Shown: piece after piece, positions 34,089 through 42,702 of the stretch
Numbering within the stretch: position 1 is the stretch's first letter
Layout of the letters: the number at the start of each line of letters is the position of its first letter
Source: Aeromicrobium phragmitis
Lineage (GTDB): Bacteria > Actinomycetota > Actinomycetes > Propionibacteriales > Nocardioidaceae
Direction: 5' to 3'
Length of the DNA: 64,000 nt
Assembly: GCF_003674095.1 (NCBI RefSeq)
Contig: NZ_RDBF01000008.1
Coordinates: 1-64,000, forward strand
Translations under genes and position numbers: made by a program
The notes under the pieces: model-generated
Told to the model about the DNA's origin: nothing
Seen by the model: only the letters and a program-made list of their open reading frames with translations
Database searches by the model: none

Positions 34089-35035
34089 TGCGGATGTTCC
34101 TGCGCCGGCTGCGCGTGGTCATTCCGACCTTGTTCCTGATCACGCTGCTGTCCTTCATGCTGCGCGTGATCATTCCCGGTGGTCCTGCCGATGCGCTCCT
34201 GGGCGGCTCGGACAACCCGGACACGATCAAGATGATCAACGAGCGGTATGGTCTCGACCGGCCCGTCTGGGAGCAGTACCTCAGCTGGATCGGCGGCGTG
34301 CTGCGTGGCGACTTCGGCATCTCCTACGCGACCGGCCTTCCCGTGGTGGACGTCATCGCGCCACGGCTGGCGTCCACGCTCGAGATCGTCGGCTTCGGCA
34401 TGGTCGTCTCGCTCGTGCTCGGCATGGCGATCGGCATGTTCGCCGCGATCAAACGCGAGACCCGCGTGGGCCGTTTCGTCTTCGCCGCGTCCGGGCTGGG
34501 CGTCTCCGTGCCGGTCTTCTGGATCTCCACGATGTGCGCGGGCATCTTCGGGGCGATGCTCGGGTTGCTGCCGGTCAACGGATACGTTCCGTGGTTCAGC
34601 GGCGTGAGCGCGCATCTGCAGTCCATCACGATGCCGGTCCTGCTCATCGCCGTTCCGCCGACGGCGTTCACCATCCGGCACGTCCGCAGTGCGATGGTGG
34701 CAGCACTGGACAGTCCCTATGTGCGCGCCGCCCGTGCCATGGGCGTCAGTTCGGCCCGAATCCACTTCGATCTGGCGCTGCGCAACGCCGTCGGTCCGGT
34801 CATCACCTTCATTCCGTTCCTCGCCTCGACGCTCGTCGGTGAGCTCGTCATCATCGACGTGGTCTTCGTACTCCCCGGCCTCGGGGCCTCGATCGTGGAC
34901 GCCGTCCACTTCCGGGACTTCGCCGCCTTGCAGGCCATCGTCCTCTTGCTCGCCGTCGCCGTCGTGATGCTGTCGCTCATCGCGGATCTGGTGCTGACGG
35001 CGATCGATCCTCGTCGCAGGAAGGCTGTCTCGTGA
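34085..35035 (+). CDS. ABC transporter permease (DppB type)
   Basis: A 316-residue permease with six TM helices: an N-terminal RRLRVVIPTLFLITLLSFML helix, the YGLDRPVWEQYLSWIGGVLRGDFG periplasmic segment common to DppB proteins, and the EAA-type loop AARAMGVSSARIHFDLALRN (about 217-236). The first of two adjacent ATGs (34085) overlaps the ATPase stop (ATGA). It forms the channel with the next gene product. Confidence 0.91.
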   Translation: MMRMFLRRLRVVIPTLFLITLLSFMLRVIIPGGPADALLGGSDNPDTIKMINERYGLDRPVWEQYLSWIGGVLRGDFGISYATGLPVVDVIAPRLASTLEIVGFGMVVSLVLGMAIGMFAAIKRETRVGRFVFAASGLGVSVPVFWISTMCAGIFGAMLGLLPVNGYVPWFSGVSAHLQSITMPVLLIAVPPTAFTIRHVRSAMVAALDSPYVRAARAMGVSSARIHFDLALRNAVGPVITFIPFLASTLVGELVIIDVVFVLPGLGASIVDAVHFRDFAALQAIVLLLAVAVVMLSLIADLVLTAIDPRRRKAVS

Positions 35036-35898
35036 CCATCGCCCAGCAGATCACGACCGGACGCACCGCGCCGGTCGGCAAACGCACCAGGTCCGACCGG
35101 GTCCTCACCCCGACCGTCGTCTTCACCCTCGCGGTGGTGGCGCTCGTCATCGCGGTGGGGTTGCTGGCACCGCTGATCGCGCCGTTCGATCCGTTGACGA
35201 CGAATTCGGGCAACACGTTCGCGTCGCCTTCGGCCGAGCACTGGCTCGGTACCGATCAGGCGGGACGCGACGTGCTGTCGCGGCTCATGTACGGCGCAAC
35301 CGCGTCGTTTCGGGGAACGGCCATCGCCGTGGCCGTCTTCATGGTGATCGGCGTGCCCTGGGGGCTCGCGGCGGGGTACCTCGGTGGGCCGTTCGACGAA
35401 GCCAGCATGCGGCTCGCCGACGCCATCTTGTCGATCCCGGGCCTGGTGTTGGCCGTGGCGATCACGGGAGTCGTGGGGTCCGGGCTCAATATGTCCATGG
35501 TGGCGCTCGGATTCATCTTCTCGCCGAGCATCGCGATGCTGTTGAGGTCGAACATCCTCCCGATCCGGCGCGCGGACTACCTGCTCGTGGCGCGATCCCT
35601 CGGCGTCAGCAACCTGCGTGCGGCGTTCCGTCACGTGCTGCCGAACGCCTTCGCGCCGGTCCTGGTCCAGGCCTGCAGCCTCGCCAGCATCGCGATGATC
35701 GTGCAGGCAGCGCTGGGGTTCCTCGGCCTGGGCGTGAACCCGCCGCACCCCTCGTGGGGTGGGGACCTGGCCGACGCGTACCTGTTCTTCACCGAAGCGC
35801 CGTTCGCCACGGTGGTTCCCGGTCTCGTGATCGTGCTCGCCGCCTTCTCGATCAGTCGGATCGGCGACGCGCTCCGGGCGTGGTTGCACGTGGGCTGA
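35032..35898 (+). CDS. ABC transporter permease (DppC type)
   Basis: A 288-residue DppC-like permease. A cytoplasmic N-terminal tail is followed by TM1 (about 26-50), then HWLGTDQAGRDVLSRLMYGA, the defining DppC segment, and the EAA loop VARSLGVSNLRAAFRHVLPN. The C-terminal helix contains GLVIVLAAFSISRIGDALR. GTG 35032 overlaps the DppB stop. It ends the importer operon, 30 bases before a 16-bp hairpin. Confidence 0.91.
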   Translation: MTIAQQITTGRTAPVGKRTRSDRVLTPTVVFTLAVVALVIAVGLLAPLIAPFDPLTTNSGNTFASPSAEHWLGTDQAGRDVLSRLMYGATASFRGTAIAVAVFMVIGVPWGLAAGYLGGPFDEASMRLADAILSIPGLVLAVAITGVVGSGLNMSMVALGFIFSPSIAMLLRSNILPIRRADYLLVARSLGVSNLRAAFRHVLPNAFAPVLVQACSLASIAMIVQAALGFLGLGVNPPHPSWGGDLADAYLFFTEAPFATVVPGLVIVLAAFSISRIGDALRAWLHVG

Positions 35899-35928
35899 CC
35901 GCTCCTCGATACCGCCCGCCCCGCACGT

Positions 35929-35964
35929 CACTGCTCCCCGGACCGATCGGTCCGGGGAGCAGTG
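35929..35964. terminator. Bidirectional hairpin between importer and acyl-CoA operons
   Basis: CACTGCTCCCCGGACC (35929-35944) pairs perfectly with its complement at 35949-35964 around a GATC loop, giving a 16-bp stem. It lies between convergent operons and can terminate both. Confidence 0.8.
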
Positions 35965-35985
35965 GTAGGAGCGGCGAGGCGGCGC

Positions 35986-36804
35986 TCACTCCTTGGCAGT
36001 GAACGTCGTCAAGGGGATGGCGGAGTGATCGAGGGGCGCGAAATCGGGCTTGCGGCGCTCGAGGAAGCTGGCCACGCCCTCGGCGAGATCCGGTCGCGCG
36101 GCGGACTGCCGCATGAGGTCGTCGGAGTGGTCGATCGACTCGATCAGCGGACGGTCGTAGTGGTTGTACATCTGCCACTTGATCACCGCCATGGCCGTCG
36201 GCGACACGTTGTCCGCGAGGTCCTGAGCGTACGCGCGGGCGGTACTCAGCACGTCGTCACGTGGCACCGCGAAATGCACCACTCCGAGGCGCCCCGCCTC
36301 GTCCCCGGTGAAGACCCGGCCGGAGATGAGAAGTTCGGAGGCGACCGCGAGCGAGGTCAGCCGCGCGAAGAGCCAGCTCAGTCCGTGCTCGGCGATGAGG
36401 CCGCGGCGGGCGAAGGCCGTCGTGAACTTGGCCTCCTGCGCCGCGATGCGAACGTCGCACATCAGCGCCAGCTGCAGACCGATGCCGGCGCAGGCGCCGT
36501 TGATCGCCGCGATGATCGGTTTGGGGAACCACATCGGGGCCAGCAGCGGGCGGCTGCCCGCCGCAGTCCCGCCGTCGGCCTCGGAGAGCACCTCCATGTC
36601 CGCGCCGGAGGAGAACGCCTTCCCCGCGCCGGTGATGATGACGGCGCGCACGGTGTCGTCGTGGGCGAGTTCGTCGAACTGCGCGAACAGCCGGGTCTGC
36701 AGTTCGCTGTTCCATGCGTTGTAGACGTCGGGACGATTCAGGGTGATCGTCGCGACGCCGTTCTCCACGTCGACGAGGACGACGTCGTTCTCGGGCGTTG
36801 CCAT
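35986..36804 (-). CDS. Enoyl-CoA hydratase/isomerase (crotonase)
   Basis: A 272-residue crotonase. Oxyanion-hole segments are ITGAGKAFSSGADMEVL (about 58-74) and INGACAGIGLQLAL; the catalytic acid region reads RRGLIAEHGLSWL, keeping a Glu. The C-terminal helix has EGVASFLERRKPDF. It is the last gene of a five-gene leftward operon (two dehydrogenases, two ligases, this crotonase), 44 bases after the ligase and just before a strong terminator. It probably hydrates the enoyl-CoA made by the dehydrogenase pair. Confidence 0.9.
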   Translation of the reverse strand: MATPENDVVLVDVENGVATITLNRPDVYNAWNSELQTRLFAQFDELAHDDTVRAVIITGAGKAFSSGADMEVLSEADGGTAAGSRPLLAPMWFPKPIIAAINGACAGIGLQLALMCDVRIAAQEAKFTTAFARRGLIAEHGLSWLFARLTSLAVASELLISGRVFTGDEAGRLGVVHFAVPRDDVLSTARAYAQDLADNVSPTAMAVIKWQMYNHYDRPLIESIDHSDDLMRQSAARPDLAEGVASFLERRKPDFAPLDHSAIPLTTFTAKE

Positions 36805-36848
36805 GGGGTGTCACCTTCTTCTCAGGGACGGCGGTGGTGCTTCTGACA

Positions 36849-38510
36849 TCAGGGTCGAGTCCGCGCGGCAGCGCCGACCGAGGCGCGGATCTCGCGCTTC
36901 AGCAGCTTGCCCACCGGGTTGCGCGGCAGTTCGCTGCGGTACTCGATGATCTCGGGGAGCTTGTAGACGGCCAGGCCCAGCTGCTTCAGGTGCGCCACGA
37001 TGTCGGTCAGGCCCGGCGGGTCGTCCTGATCGCGCGGCACGACGACGACGCACACCCGTTCGCCGAGCTCTTCGTCGGGCACGCCGACCGCGGCGCAGTC
37101 CAGGACTCCGGGCGCGCTGATCACGAGGTTCTCCACCTCGGCCGCGCTGACGTTGAAACCGCCGCGGATGATGATGTCCTTCTTGCGGTCGTAGTAGGAG
37201 AGGAAGCCGTCGTCCTTGATCAGGAACAGGTCCCCGGTGCGCAGGTAGCCCTCGTCGTCGAAGGGGGTGAGGTCGGGGCGGTTGAAGTACCCCGGGAAGG
37301 TGAGCGGCGCACGGACGCGCAACTCACCCACGTCACCGGGACGGGTGGTCTCGAGGCCGTTCTCGTCGACCACCTTGTAGTGCATCCCCGTGATCCCCGA
37401 CGGCCATGCGTAGCCCGGAAGCCCGTACCACGGCAGGTGCGTCGAGCGCAGGGCCGCGTCCGGGACATCGGCGGGCCCGGCCCACAGTCCTGCCCCTTCG
37501 TTCATCCCCCAGCCGTTGACGATCTCTACGCCCCAGCGGTCCTTGTACCCCGCGATGAGGGAAGCCGACGGTGGCGACCCGCCGGTCATGATCGAGTCGA
37601 CCGAGCTCAGGTCGAGGCTGTCACCGCGGGTGTTCAGCAACTGCCGCAAGATCGCCGGCGGCAGGATCAGGAACTGCGTTCGCTGCTCGTTGATCTGCGC
37701 GATGAGGAGGTCGACGTCGAGCGGGTGGTGCAGCGCGACGGAGCCGGCGAGTTTGAGGTTCACCGTGATCGTCAAGCAGACACCGAGCATGTTGGTGACC
37801 GGAGCGGCGGCGACCTGGCGATGACTGCCGGCGCGCAGGCTGAGGCTCTTGACGAGCGCCTGCCCGCCGAAGTTCCAGTTGTTGTGGGTCAGCGGACAAC
37901 CCTTGGGCTGGCTCTCGGTCCCCGACGTCCAGCAGAGGGTGAAGACGTCGTTCGGTCCCGGCCGTCGCTCATCGAGCACGTCGCAGCGGGGCGCGGTCGC
38001 CGCGAGCGCCATGACGCGGGCCAGATCGATGAGGTGCTCGATGCTCGAGCCCTGTTGCCACCGGCGCGCGTCGTCGAGGGGGCGGTGGGTCTTGAACGTC
38101 TCCGGGGCGATGAGGAAACGCGAACCGGTGAGGTCGGCGACGTAGCTGATGTCCTTCGAGCGCCACTGCATCGGCACGGGGGAGATGACGCCCCCGGCGC
38201 GGCTGACCGCCAGATACAGCAGCGGCAGTTCGACCACGTTGGGGGACTGCACGACGACGACGTCGTCGCGCTGCAGGCCGAGGTCGATGAGCGCGGTCGC
38301 CAGCCCGTCGGCTGCTGCGCTCAAGGTCGACCACGTGAGCGACGTGGGATCGGAGCCGATCAGCTCGCGCCGGTTGGGCGGATCACTGTAGGCCACGCGA
38401 TCGGGCACTGTCCGGGCAGCATGTTCCATGTCGTCCAGCAGGGTGTGCTCGCGCGACCACACGCCCGCGGCGGTGAACTCGTCGATCAGCTCGGCGTGGT
38501 GCAGGATCAT
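36849..38510 (-). CDS. Acyl-CoA ligase (AMP-forming), divergent type
   Basis: A 553-residue ANL ligase. The P-loop is CWTSGTESQPKG, with Glu in place of the usual Thr-Gly; the A5 motif is NGWGMNEGAG; then GYLRTGDLFLI, DRKKDIIIRGGFNVSAAEVE and the catalytic lysine in RNPVGKLLKREI. The start ATG 38510 (MILHHAEL) is preceded by GGAG at 6 bases; an in-frame GTG at 38516 is less well placed. The N-terminal layout (DDMEHAARTVPDRVAYSDPP) is close to cyclohexanecarboxylate- or benzoate-like ligases, but the substrate is unproven. It is 17 bases downstream of another ligase gene. Confidence 0.9.
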   Translation of the reverse strand: MILHHAELIDEFTAAGVWSREHTLLDDMEHAARTVPDRVAYSDPPNRRELIGSDPTSLTWSTLSAAADGLATALIDLGLQRDDVVVVQSPNVVELPLLYLAVSRAGGVISPVPMQWRSKDISYVADLTGSRFLIAPETFKTHRPLDDARRWQQGSSIEHLIDLARVMALAATAPRCDVLDERRPGPNDVFTLCWTSGTESQPKGCPLTHNNWNFGGQALVKSLSLRAGSHRQVAAAPVTNMLGVCLTITVNLKLAGSVALHHPLDVDLLIAQINEQRTQFLILPPAILRQLLNTRGDSLDLSSVDSIMTGGSPPSASLIAGYKDRWGVEIVNGWGMNEGAGLWAGPADVPDAALRSTHLPWYGLPGYAWPSGITGMHYKVVDENGLETTRPGDVGELRVRAPLTFPGYFNRPDLTPFDDEGYLRTGDLFLIKDDGFLSYYDRKKDIIIRGGFNVSAAEVENLVISAPGVLDCAAVGVPDEELGERVCVVVVPRDQDDPPGLTDIVAHLKQLGLAVYKLPEIIEYRSELPRNPVGKLLKREIRASVGAAARTRP

Positions 38511-38527
38511 CGTCACTCCGTTCGGTC

Positions 38528-40066
38528 TCAGGCCAGCGGGATCGGCGCCGAGGCGGTCGCCTTCCGGGTCCGGTGCCCGCGGCTGCTGACGTCGGTCCGG
38601 TTGATCTCGCGCTTGAGGATCTTGCCCGTCGACCCCTTCGGCAGCGCCGCGGCCACGTGATAGATCCGCGGGGTCTTGTATGCGGCGACGCGCTCGGCCA
38701 TCCACTCCTGCATCCGGGTCACGTCGAACTCACGTCCGTCGCGGAGCACGATCACGGCGGCGATCTCCTCGCCGAGGCGGTCGTCGGGAACACCGACGAC
38801 CGCGGCCTCGAGGATGTCCGGATGGGAGTACAGCACGTCCTCGAGTTCCTTCGGATACACGTTGTAGCCGCCGCGGATGATCAGATCCTTGATCCGGTCG
38901 ACGACCCACAGATAGCCCTCCTCGTCCATCCGGCCGAGGTCACCGGTGAGGAACCAGTCGTCGTGCCACGCTCTGGCCGTGGCGTCCGGACGATTCCAGT
39001 AGTCCTTGAGGTTCATCTCGCAGCGGATGGCGATCTCACCCGTGCCGCCGACGGGGACCGGGTTGCGCTCGGTGTCGAAGATCGCCAGCTCGACGCCGGG
39101 CCATGCCACGCCGGCACTGCCGAGTTTGCGCGGTGCACCGACCCGCGGACACGCGCCGGCTCCGGCTGTCTCGGTGAGCCCGTATCCGGCGAGGATCTCG
39201 CAGCCGTACCGGGCGTCGAACTGGTCGGCGACCTTGGTCGGAAGCCCGGCGCCGCCGGAGAGGGCAAGACGCAGGCAGGAGAAATCGAGGTCGTCGATGT
39301 CCGGGGCGGCGTTGGCCATAGCGGTCCACATCGTCGGCACGCCGGCGAGAAGCGTGACGCGGTGACGTGCCGCCGTCTCGAGCAGCGCGCGGGCGTCGAA
39401 CTTGGACATGAGGGTGATGGGGACGCCGGCTTCGTACGCAGTCCTCATGACGGTGACCTGACCGAACACGTGGAACAGGGGAAGGGCCGTCCCGAAGTGG
39501 TCGTCGTCGGTGACCTCGATGGCTTCGATCACCGACTGGGCGCTGCCGCGGATACCGTGGTGCGTCAACTGCGCGCCCTTGGGCTTGCCCGTGGTGCCCG
39601 AGGTGTACATGATCACGGCGCCGGAATCCGGGGCGACGGTCCGGGGCAGATCGGCAGGCACGGGGAGATCGCGCGCGCCTTCGCCCAACCGCCACGCCGG
39701 AACGTCGAGTTCGGCTGCGGCGGCTGCCACCGCGTCGTGCGTGGCGTCTGCGACGAGCGCGAGGGTGGCGCCGCAGTCGTGGAGGAAGTAGCCCAACTCG
39801 GCCTCGGTCGAGTGAGGGTTGACCGTGACGGCGATCGCGCCGACGGCAAGCACGCCGTGGTAGGCGAAGACCCAGTCGGCCTGGGTCCCGCCGGCGAGCA
39901 GCACGCGGTCGCCGGGCGCGACACCCGCGTCCAACAGGCGCGCGGCCCACTGCTGGGAGGCGTTCCGCAACTGCCCGAAGGTCCACTCGTCGCCGTCGAC
40001 GCGCAAGGCGACCGCCTCCGGCCGGGTCGTGGCGTGCGTCCAGATCGCTTCAACTGCGTTGCCCAT
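38528..40066 (-). CDS. Acyl-CoA ligase (AMP-forming, FadD-type)
   Basis: A 512-residue ANL ligase closely resembling the one at 22988-24496: P-loop YTSGTTGKPKG, GYGLTETAG, DWFLTGDLG, DRIKDLIIRGGYNVYPKELE, catalytic lysine PKGSTGKILKREI. The tail after that is basic and Ser/Ala-rich. The start is ATG 40066 (MGNAVEAIWTHA); the open frame continues upstream only as out-of-family sequence. It lies in the leftward operon, 56 bases after the dehydrogenase gene and 17 bases before the second ligase. Having two ligases in one operon suggests two CoA-activation steps or isomers. Confidence 0.91.
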   Translation of the reverse strand: MGNAVEAIWTHATTRPEAVALRVDGDEWTFGQLRNASQQWAARLLDAGVAPGDRVLLAGGTQADWVFAYHGVLAVGAIAVTVNPHSTEAELGYFLHDCGATLALVADATHDAVAAAAAELDVPAWRLGEGARDLPVPADLPRTVAPDSGAVIMYTSGTTGKPKGAQLTHHGIRGSAQSVIEAIEVTDDDHFGTALPLFHVFGQVTVMRTAYEAGVPITLMSKFDARALLETAARHRVTLLAGVPTMWTAMANAAPDIDDLDFSCLRLALSGGAGLPTKVADQFDARYGCEILAGYGLTETAGAGACPRVGAPRKLGSAGVAWPGVELAIFDTERNPVPVGGTGEIAIRCEMNLKDYWNRPDATARAWHDDWFLTGDLGRMDEEGYLWVVDRIKDLIIRGGYNVYPKELEDVLYSHPDILEAAVVGVPDDRLGEEIAAVIVLRDGREFDVTRMQEWMAERVAAYKTPRIYHVAAALPKGSTGKILKREINRTDVSSRGHRTRKATASAPIPLA

Positions 40067-40122
40067 GCAGAGGCTGCCTTTCGACGTCGGATGAGGGGAG
40101 GGGGCGTCGGGGGATACGCCGA

Positions 40123-41358
40123 TCAGCGGCCCCGTGAGGACTCCGCGCGCGGCTCGCGAGGCATGCCCAGGATCTTCTCGGCGAGCAGGTTGCGCTGAAC
40201 CTGGGACGTCCCGGCGAAGATCGTGCTCGAACGAGCGTTGAGGAACGTCGTGATCCAGCCGGCGCTGTCGGTCGGCGCACCGGGCGCGTCCGGACCGTCC
40301 GGGATCGCCGGCCGCCGCCCTCGCAGGGTCAAGACGTCCTCGCCGAGGATGTCCATGGACAGTTCGGTCAGCACCCGGTGGTACTCGGACCAGAAGAGTT
40401 TGTTCATGGCGCCCTCGGGACCGATGCCCTCGCCGGACAGGGTCCGGGTCAGTGCGCGGTAGCCCATGAGGCGCATGGCGAAGACGCGAGAGCGACACCA
40501 TGCGATACGGCGGCGGATGTCCTGCTCGTGGTGGCGGCCGCGCTCACGCGCCAGTTCCTCGAGACGGTCCAGTTCCTCGGCGAACCGGATCGCCAGGACC
40601 GCTGCGGCACCGCCGCGCTCGTGTTCGAGGAGTGCGGTGGCGACCCGCCAGCCGTCACTGACGCTGCCGATGGTGTTCTCCTCCGGCGTCATCGCGTCGG
40701 TGAAGAAGACCTCATTGAAGTCGGCCTCGCCGGAGATCTGCTGGATCTGACGAACCTCGATCCCGGGTTGGTCCATCGGGCACGCAAGCAACGTCAGACC
40801 GCGGTGCTTGGCCGCATCGGGGTCGGTCCGGACCAGGACGAAGATCCAATCGGCGAGGTGCGCTGTCGAGGTCCAGATCTTCTGACCGTTGATCCGCCAC
40901 ATGCCGTCCTCGAGGACGGCCGTCGTCGACGCGCTCGCCAGGTCCGAGCCGGACTGAGGCTCGGAGTACCCCTGGCACCATTTGTCCTCGCCGCTGAGGA
41001 TGCGGGGGAGGAAGCGCTGCTTCTGCTCCTCGGTGCCGAAGGCCAGCAAGGTGCTGCCGAACATCTGGATACCGAACACATCGCTGGCGATGCCCTGGGG
41101 CAAGCCCTGGCGGGTCAGCTCTTCGGCGATCGCCACCTGGTACTCGGCGCTCAGCCCGCGGCCGCCGTACTCCTGCGGCCAGGAGACGCCGATGTAGCCG
41201 CGCTCGTAGAGCTGGCCGCGGATCTTCTCGGCGAAGGCGTCGTACTCCTCGCGGGGCAGCGTGCCCGCACCGGCCCAGTCGGCGGGAACCAACTCGCGGA
41301 GAAACGTCGCGAACTCCTTTTGAAAGGCCTGCACGTCGGCTGAGAACGTCGGATTCAT
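40123..41358 (-). CDS. Acyl-CoA dehydrogenase, subunit of probable heteromeric pair
   Basis: A 411-residue acyl-CoA dehydrogenase. It shows the FGTEEQKQRFLPRILSGEDKWCQGYSEP segment, the FAD/substrate strand INGQKIWTSTAHLADWIF, and a C-terminal FAGTSQVQRNLLAEKILG. The YSEPxSGSDLA variant replaces the common FTEP. It lies 41 bases after a second dehydrogenase gene with a different core; such adjacent pairs in actinobacteria (steroid and side-chain FadE pairs) form alpha2beta2 enzymes. The start is ATG 41358. Confidence 0.91.
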   Translation of the reverse strand: MNPTFSADVQAFQKEFATFLRELVPADWAGAGTLPREEYDAFAEKIRGQLYERGYIGVSWPQEYGGRGLSAEYQVAIAEELTRQGLPQGIASDVFGIQMFGSTLLAFGTEEQKQRFLPRILSGEDKWCQGYSEPQSGSDLASASTTAVLEDGMWRINGQKIWTSTAHLADWIFVLVRTDPDAAKHRGLTLLACPMDQPGIEVRQIQQISGEADFNEVFFTDAMTPEENTIGSVSDGWRVATALLEHERGGAAAVLAIRFAEELDRLEELARERGRHHEQDIRRRIAWCRSRVFAMRLMGYRALTRTLSGEGIGPEGAMNKLFWSEYHRVLTELSMDILGEDVLTLRGRRPAIPDGPDAPGAPTDSAGWITTFLNARSSTIFAGTSQVQRNLLAEKILGMPREPRAESSRGR

Positions 41359-41399
41359 GCTGAGGGTCGGTCCTATCTGTGTGAGGGACGTCGAACGGG

Positions 41400-42506
41400 T
41401 CAGACCGCGAGGAGATCGGCGATACGGTCGCGATGCTGCGGTGCGGTGCCGAACAGCGCGGACGTCGCCTTGGCCTTGCGGAAGTACAAGTGGGCCGAGT
41501 GCTCCCACGTGAACCCGATACCGCCGTGGATCTGGATGTTGTTGCCGGCCGCGAGACTGAACGCGTCGGAGGCGGCCTGTTTGGCCATCGACGCGACGAC
41601 GCTGCGGTCCGGGGTGCGTTCGTCGATCGCCCAGGCCGCGTACTGGGTGAGGACTCGGGCGGTCTCCACCTCGACCAGCGCGTCCGCGCTCATGTGCTTG
41701 ATCGCTTGGAACGACCCGATCGGACGGCCGAACTGCGTCCGCTCCAGGCTCCACGCGACGGCCTGGCGCAGCGCGGCGTCGGCGCCGCCGACCATCTCTG
41801 CCGAGAGCGCCACGGCTGCCTTGTCGTTCACGTCGGCGAGGATCTCGCCCGCCGCGGCGGGCCCCACGACGAGTATCGCGGGGGCGTCCTGCAGTACGAG
41901 CTGCCCGATCGGTCGCGTCAGATCCAGGCTCTCGCCCATCACGACGCTCACGCCCGGCGCATCGGCCGCGACCCGGAACCACGCCGGGCCGTCGGGCAGA
42001 TCGGCGACGACGACGAACTCGTCGGCCGTGTCCGCGTCCGTCACGTTGACCTTGAGGCCGGCCAGTCGATGACCGTCGGCCACCTCGAACGCGGTGGTGC
42101 GGTGCCCGGGGCGGGCCCAGGTGCCGCCTTCGTCGGCGATGGCGAGCGTGAAGATGCGGGACCCGCTGGCGAGTTGCTCCAGGGTGGTCGCGCCGTCCTC
42201 GCCGGCGTGCTGGAGCACCCAGCTCGCCGCGACGGTGGAGAAATAGGGGCCGGCGTAGGCGTCCCGGCCGAGCTCCTCGAGGACGATCGAGGTCTCGAGG
42301 AAGCCGGCCTCGCTTCCGCCGACGCTCTCGGGGAGGGCGAGACCGAGGAGGCCGAGTTGCTGAGCCATGCTGTCCCACAACCCGCGGTCGAGGGCGTACC
42401 CGGACTTCAGCACACGGTTGCGGGCCTCGCTGCCCGAGCGGCGGCTCAGGAAATCCCTCAACGAGCTGCGAAGGTCCTCTTGCTCCCTGCTGAAGGAGAA
42501 CTGCAT
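41400..42506 (-). CDS. Acyl-CoA dehydrogenase, partner subunit
   Basis: A 368-residue acyl-CoA dehydrogenase-like subunit. It begins MQFSFSREQEDLRSSLRDFL and has WSLERTQFGRPIGSFQAIKH (about 242-261), then NNIQIHGGIGFTWEHSAHLYFRKA with the motif typical of ChsE2/FadE29-type subunits. The central beta domain is degenerate compared with homotetrameric enzymes. The start is ATG 42506, with AAAGGCGG as ribosome site; an upstream in-frame ATG adds a non-family tail. It is first gene of the leftward five-gene operon, with operator A4 in its promoter region. Confidence 0.9.
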   Translation of the reverse strand: MQFSFSREQEDLRSSLRDFLSRRSGSEARNRVLKSGYALDRGLWDSMAQQLGLLGLALPESVGGSEAGFLETSIVLEELGRDAYAGPYFSTVAASWVLQHAGEDGATTLEQLASGSRIFTLAIADEGGTWARPGHRTTAFEVADGHRLAGLKVNVTDADTADEFVVVADLPDGPAWFRVAADAPGVSVVMGESLDLTRPIGQLVLQDAPAILVVGPAAAGEILADVNDKAAVALSAEMVGGADAALRQAVAWSLERTQFGRPIGSFQAIKHMSADALVEVETARVLTQYAAWAIDERTPDRSVVASMAKQAASDAFSLAAGNNIQIHGGIGFTWEHSAHLYFRKAKATSALFGTAPQHRDRIADLLAV

Positions 42507-42630
42507 GGTGCCGCCTTTCGGTTCCGATGTCGTCGGTTGCTCCGGGGGTGGCGCCGTGCATGGCGACACGCGCCGTGATCGAGATCACGCTAACCCCGAA
42601 CTGAGATTGACGTCAACTTTAATTTTGAAC

Positions 42631-42646
42631 TTGACTTCTGCTTCAG
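42631..42646. promoter_or_regulatory. TTGAA-N6-TTCAA operator (site A4, degenerate)
   Basis: TTGAC-TTCTGC-TTCAG matches 8 of 10 half-site positions with a 6-base spacer. It lies between the divergent dehydrogenase operon (start 42506) and crotonase operon (start 42703). The surrounding stretch (42605-42645) is locally AT-rich, as expected for a double promoter. Confidence 0.5.
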
Positions 42647-42702
42647 GTCTCGCTTGGCTGTGACCGATACCGCGGTGTTGTCGAGGCTGAGGAGTAGTGA
42701 CG

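Noticed and set aside
42607-42616. TTGACGTCAA as a further B-type operator
   Set aside because: Half-sites match but the 6-base spacer is missing, so a TetR dimer could not bind in the same register.
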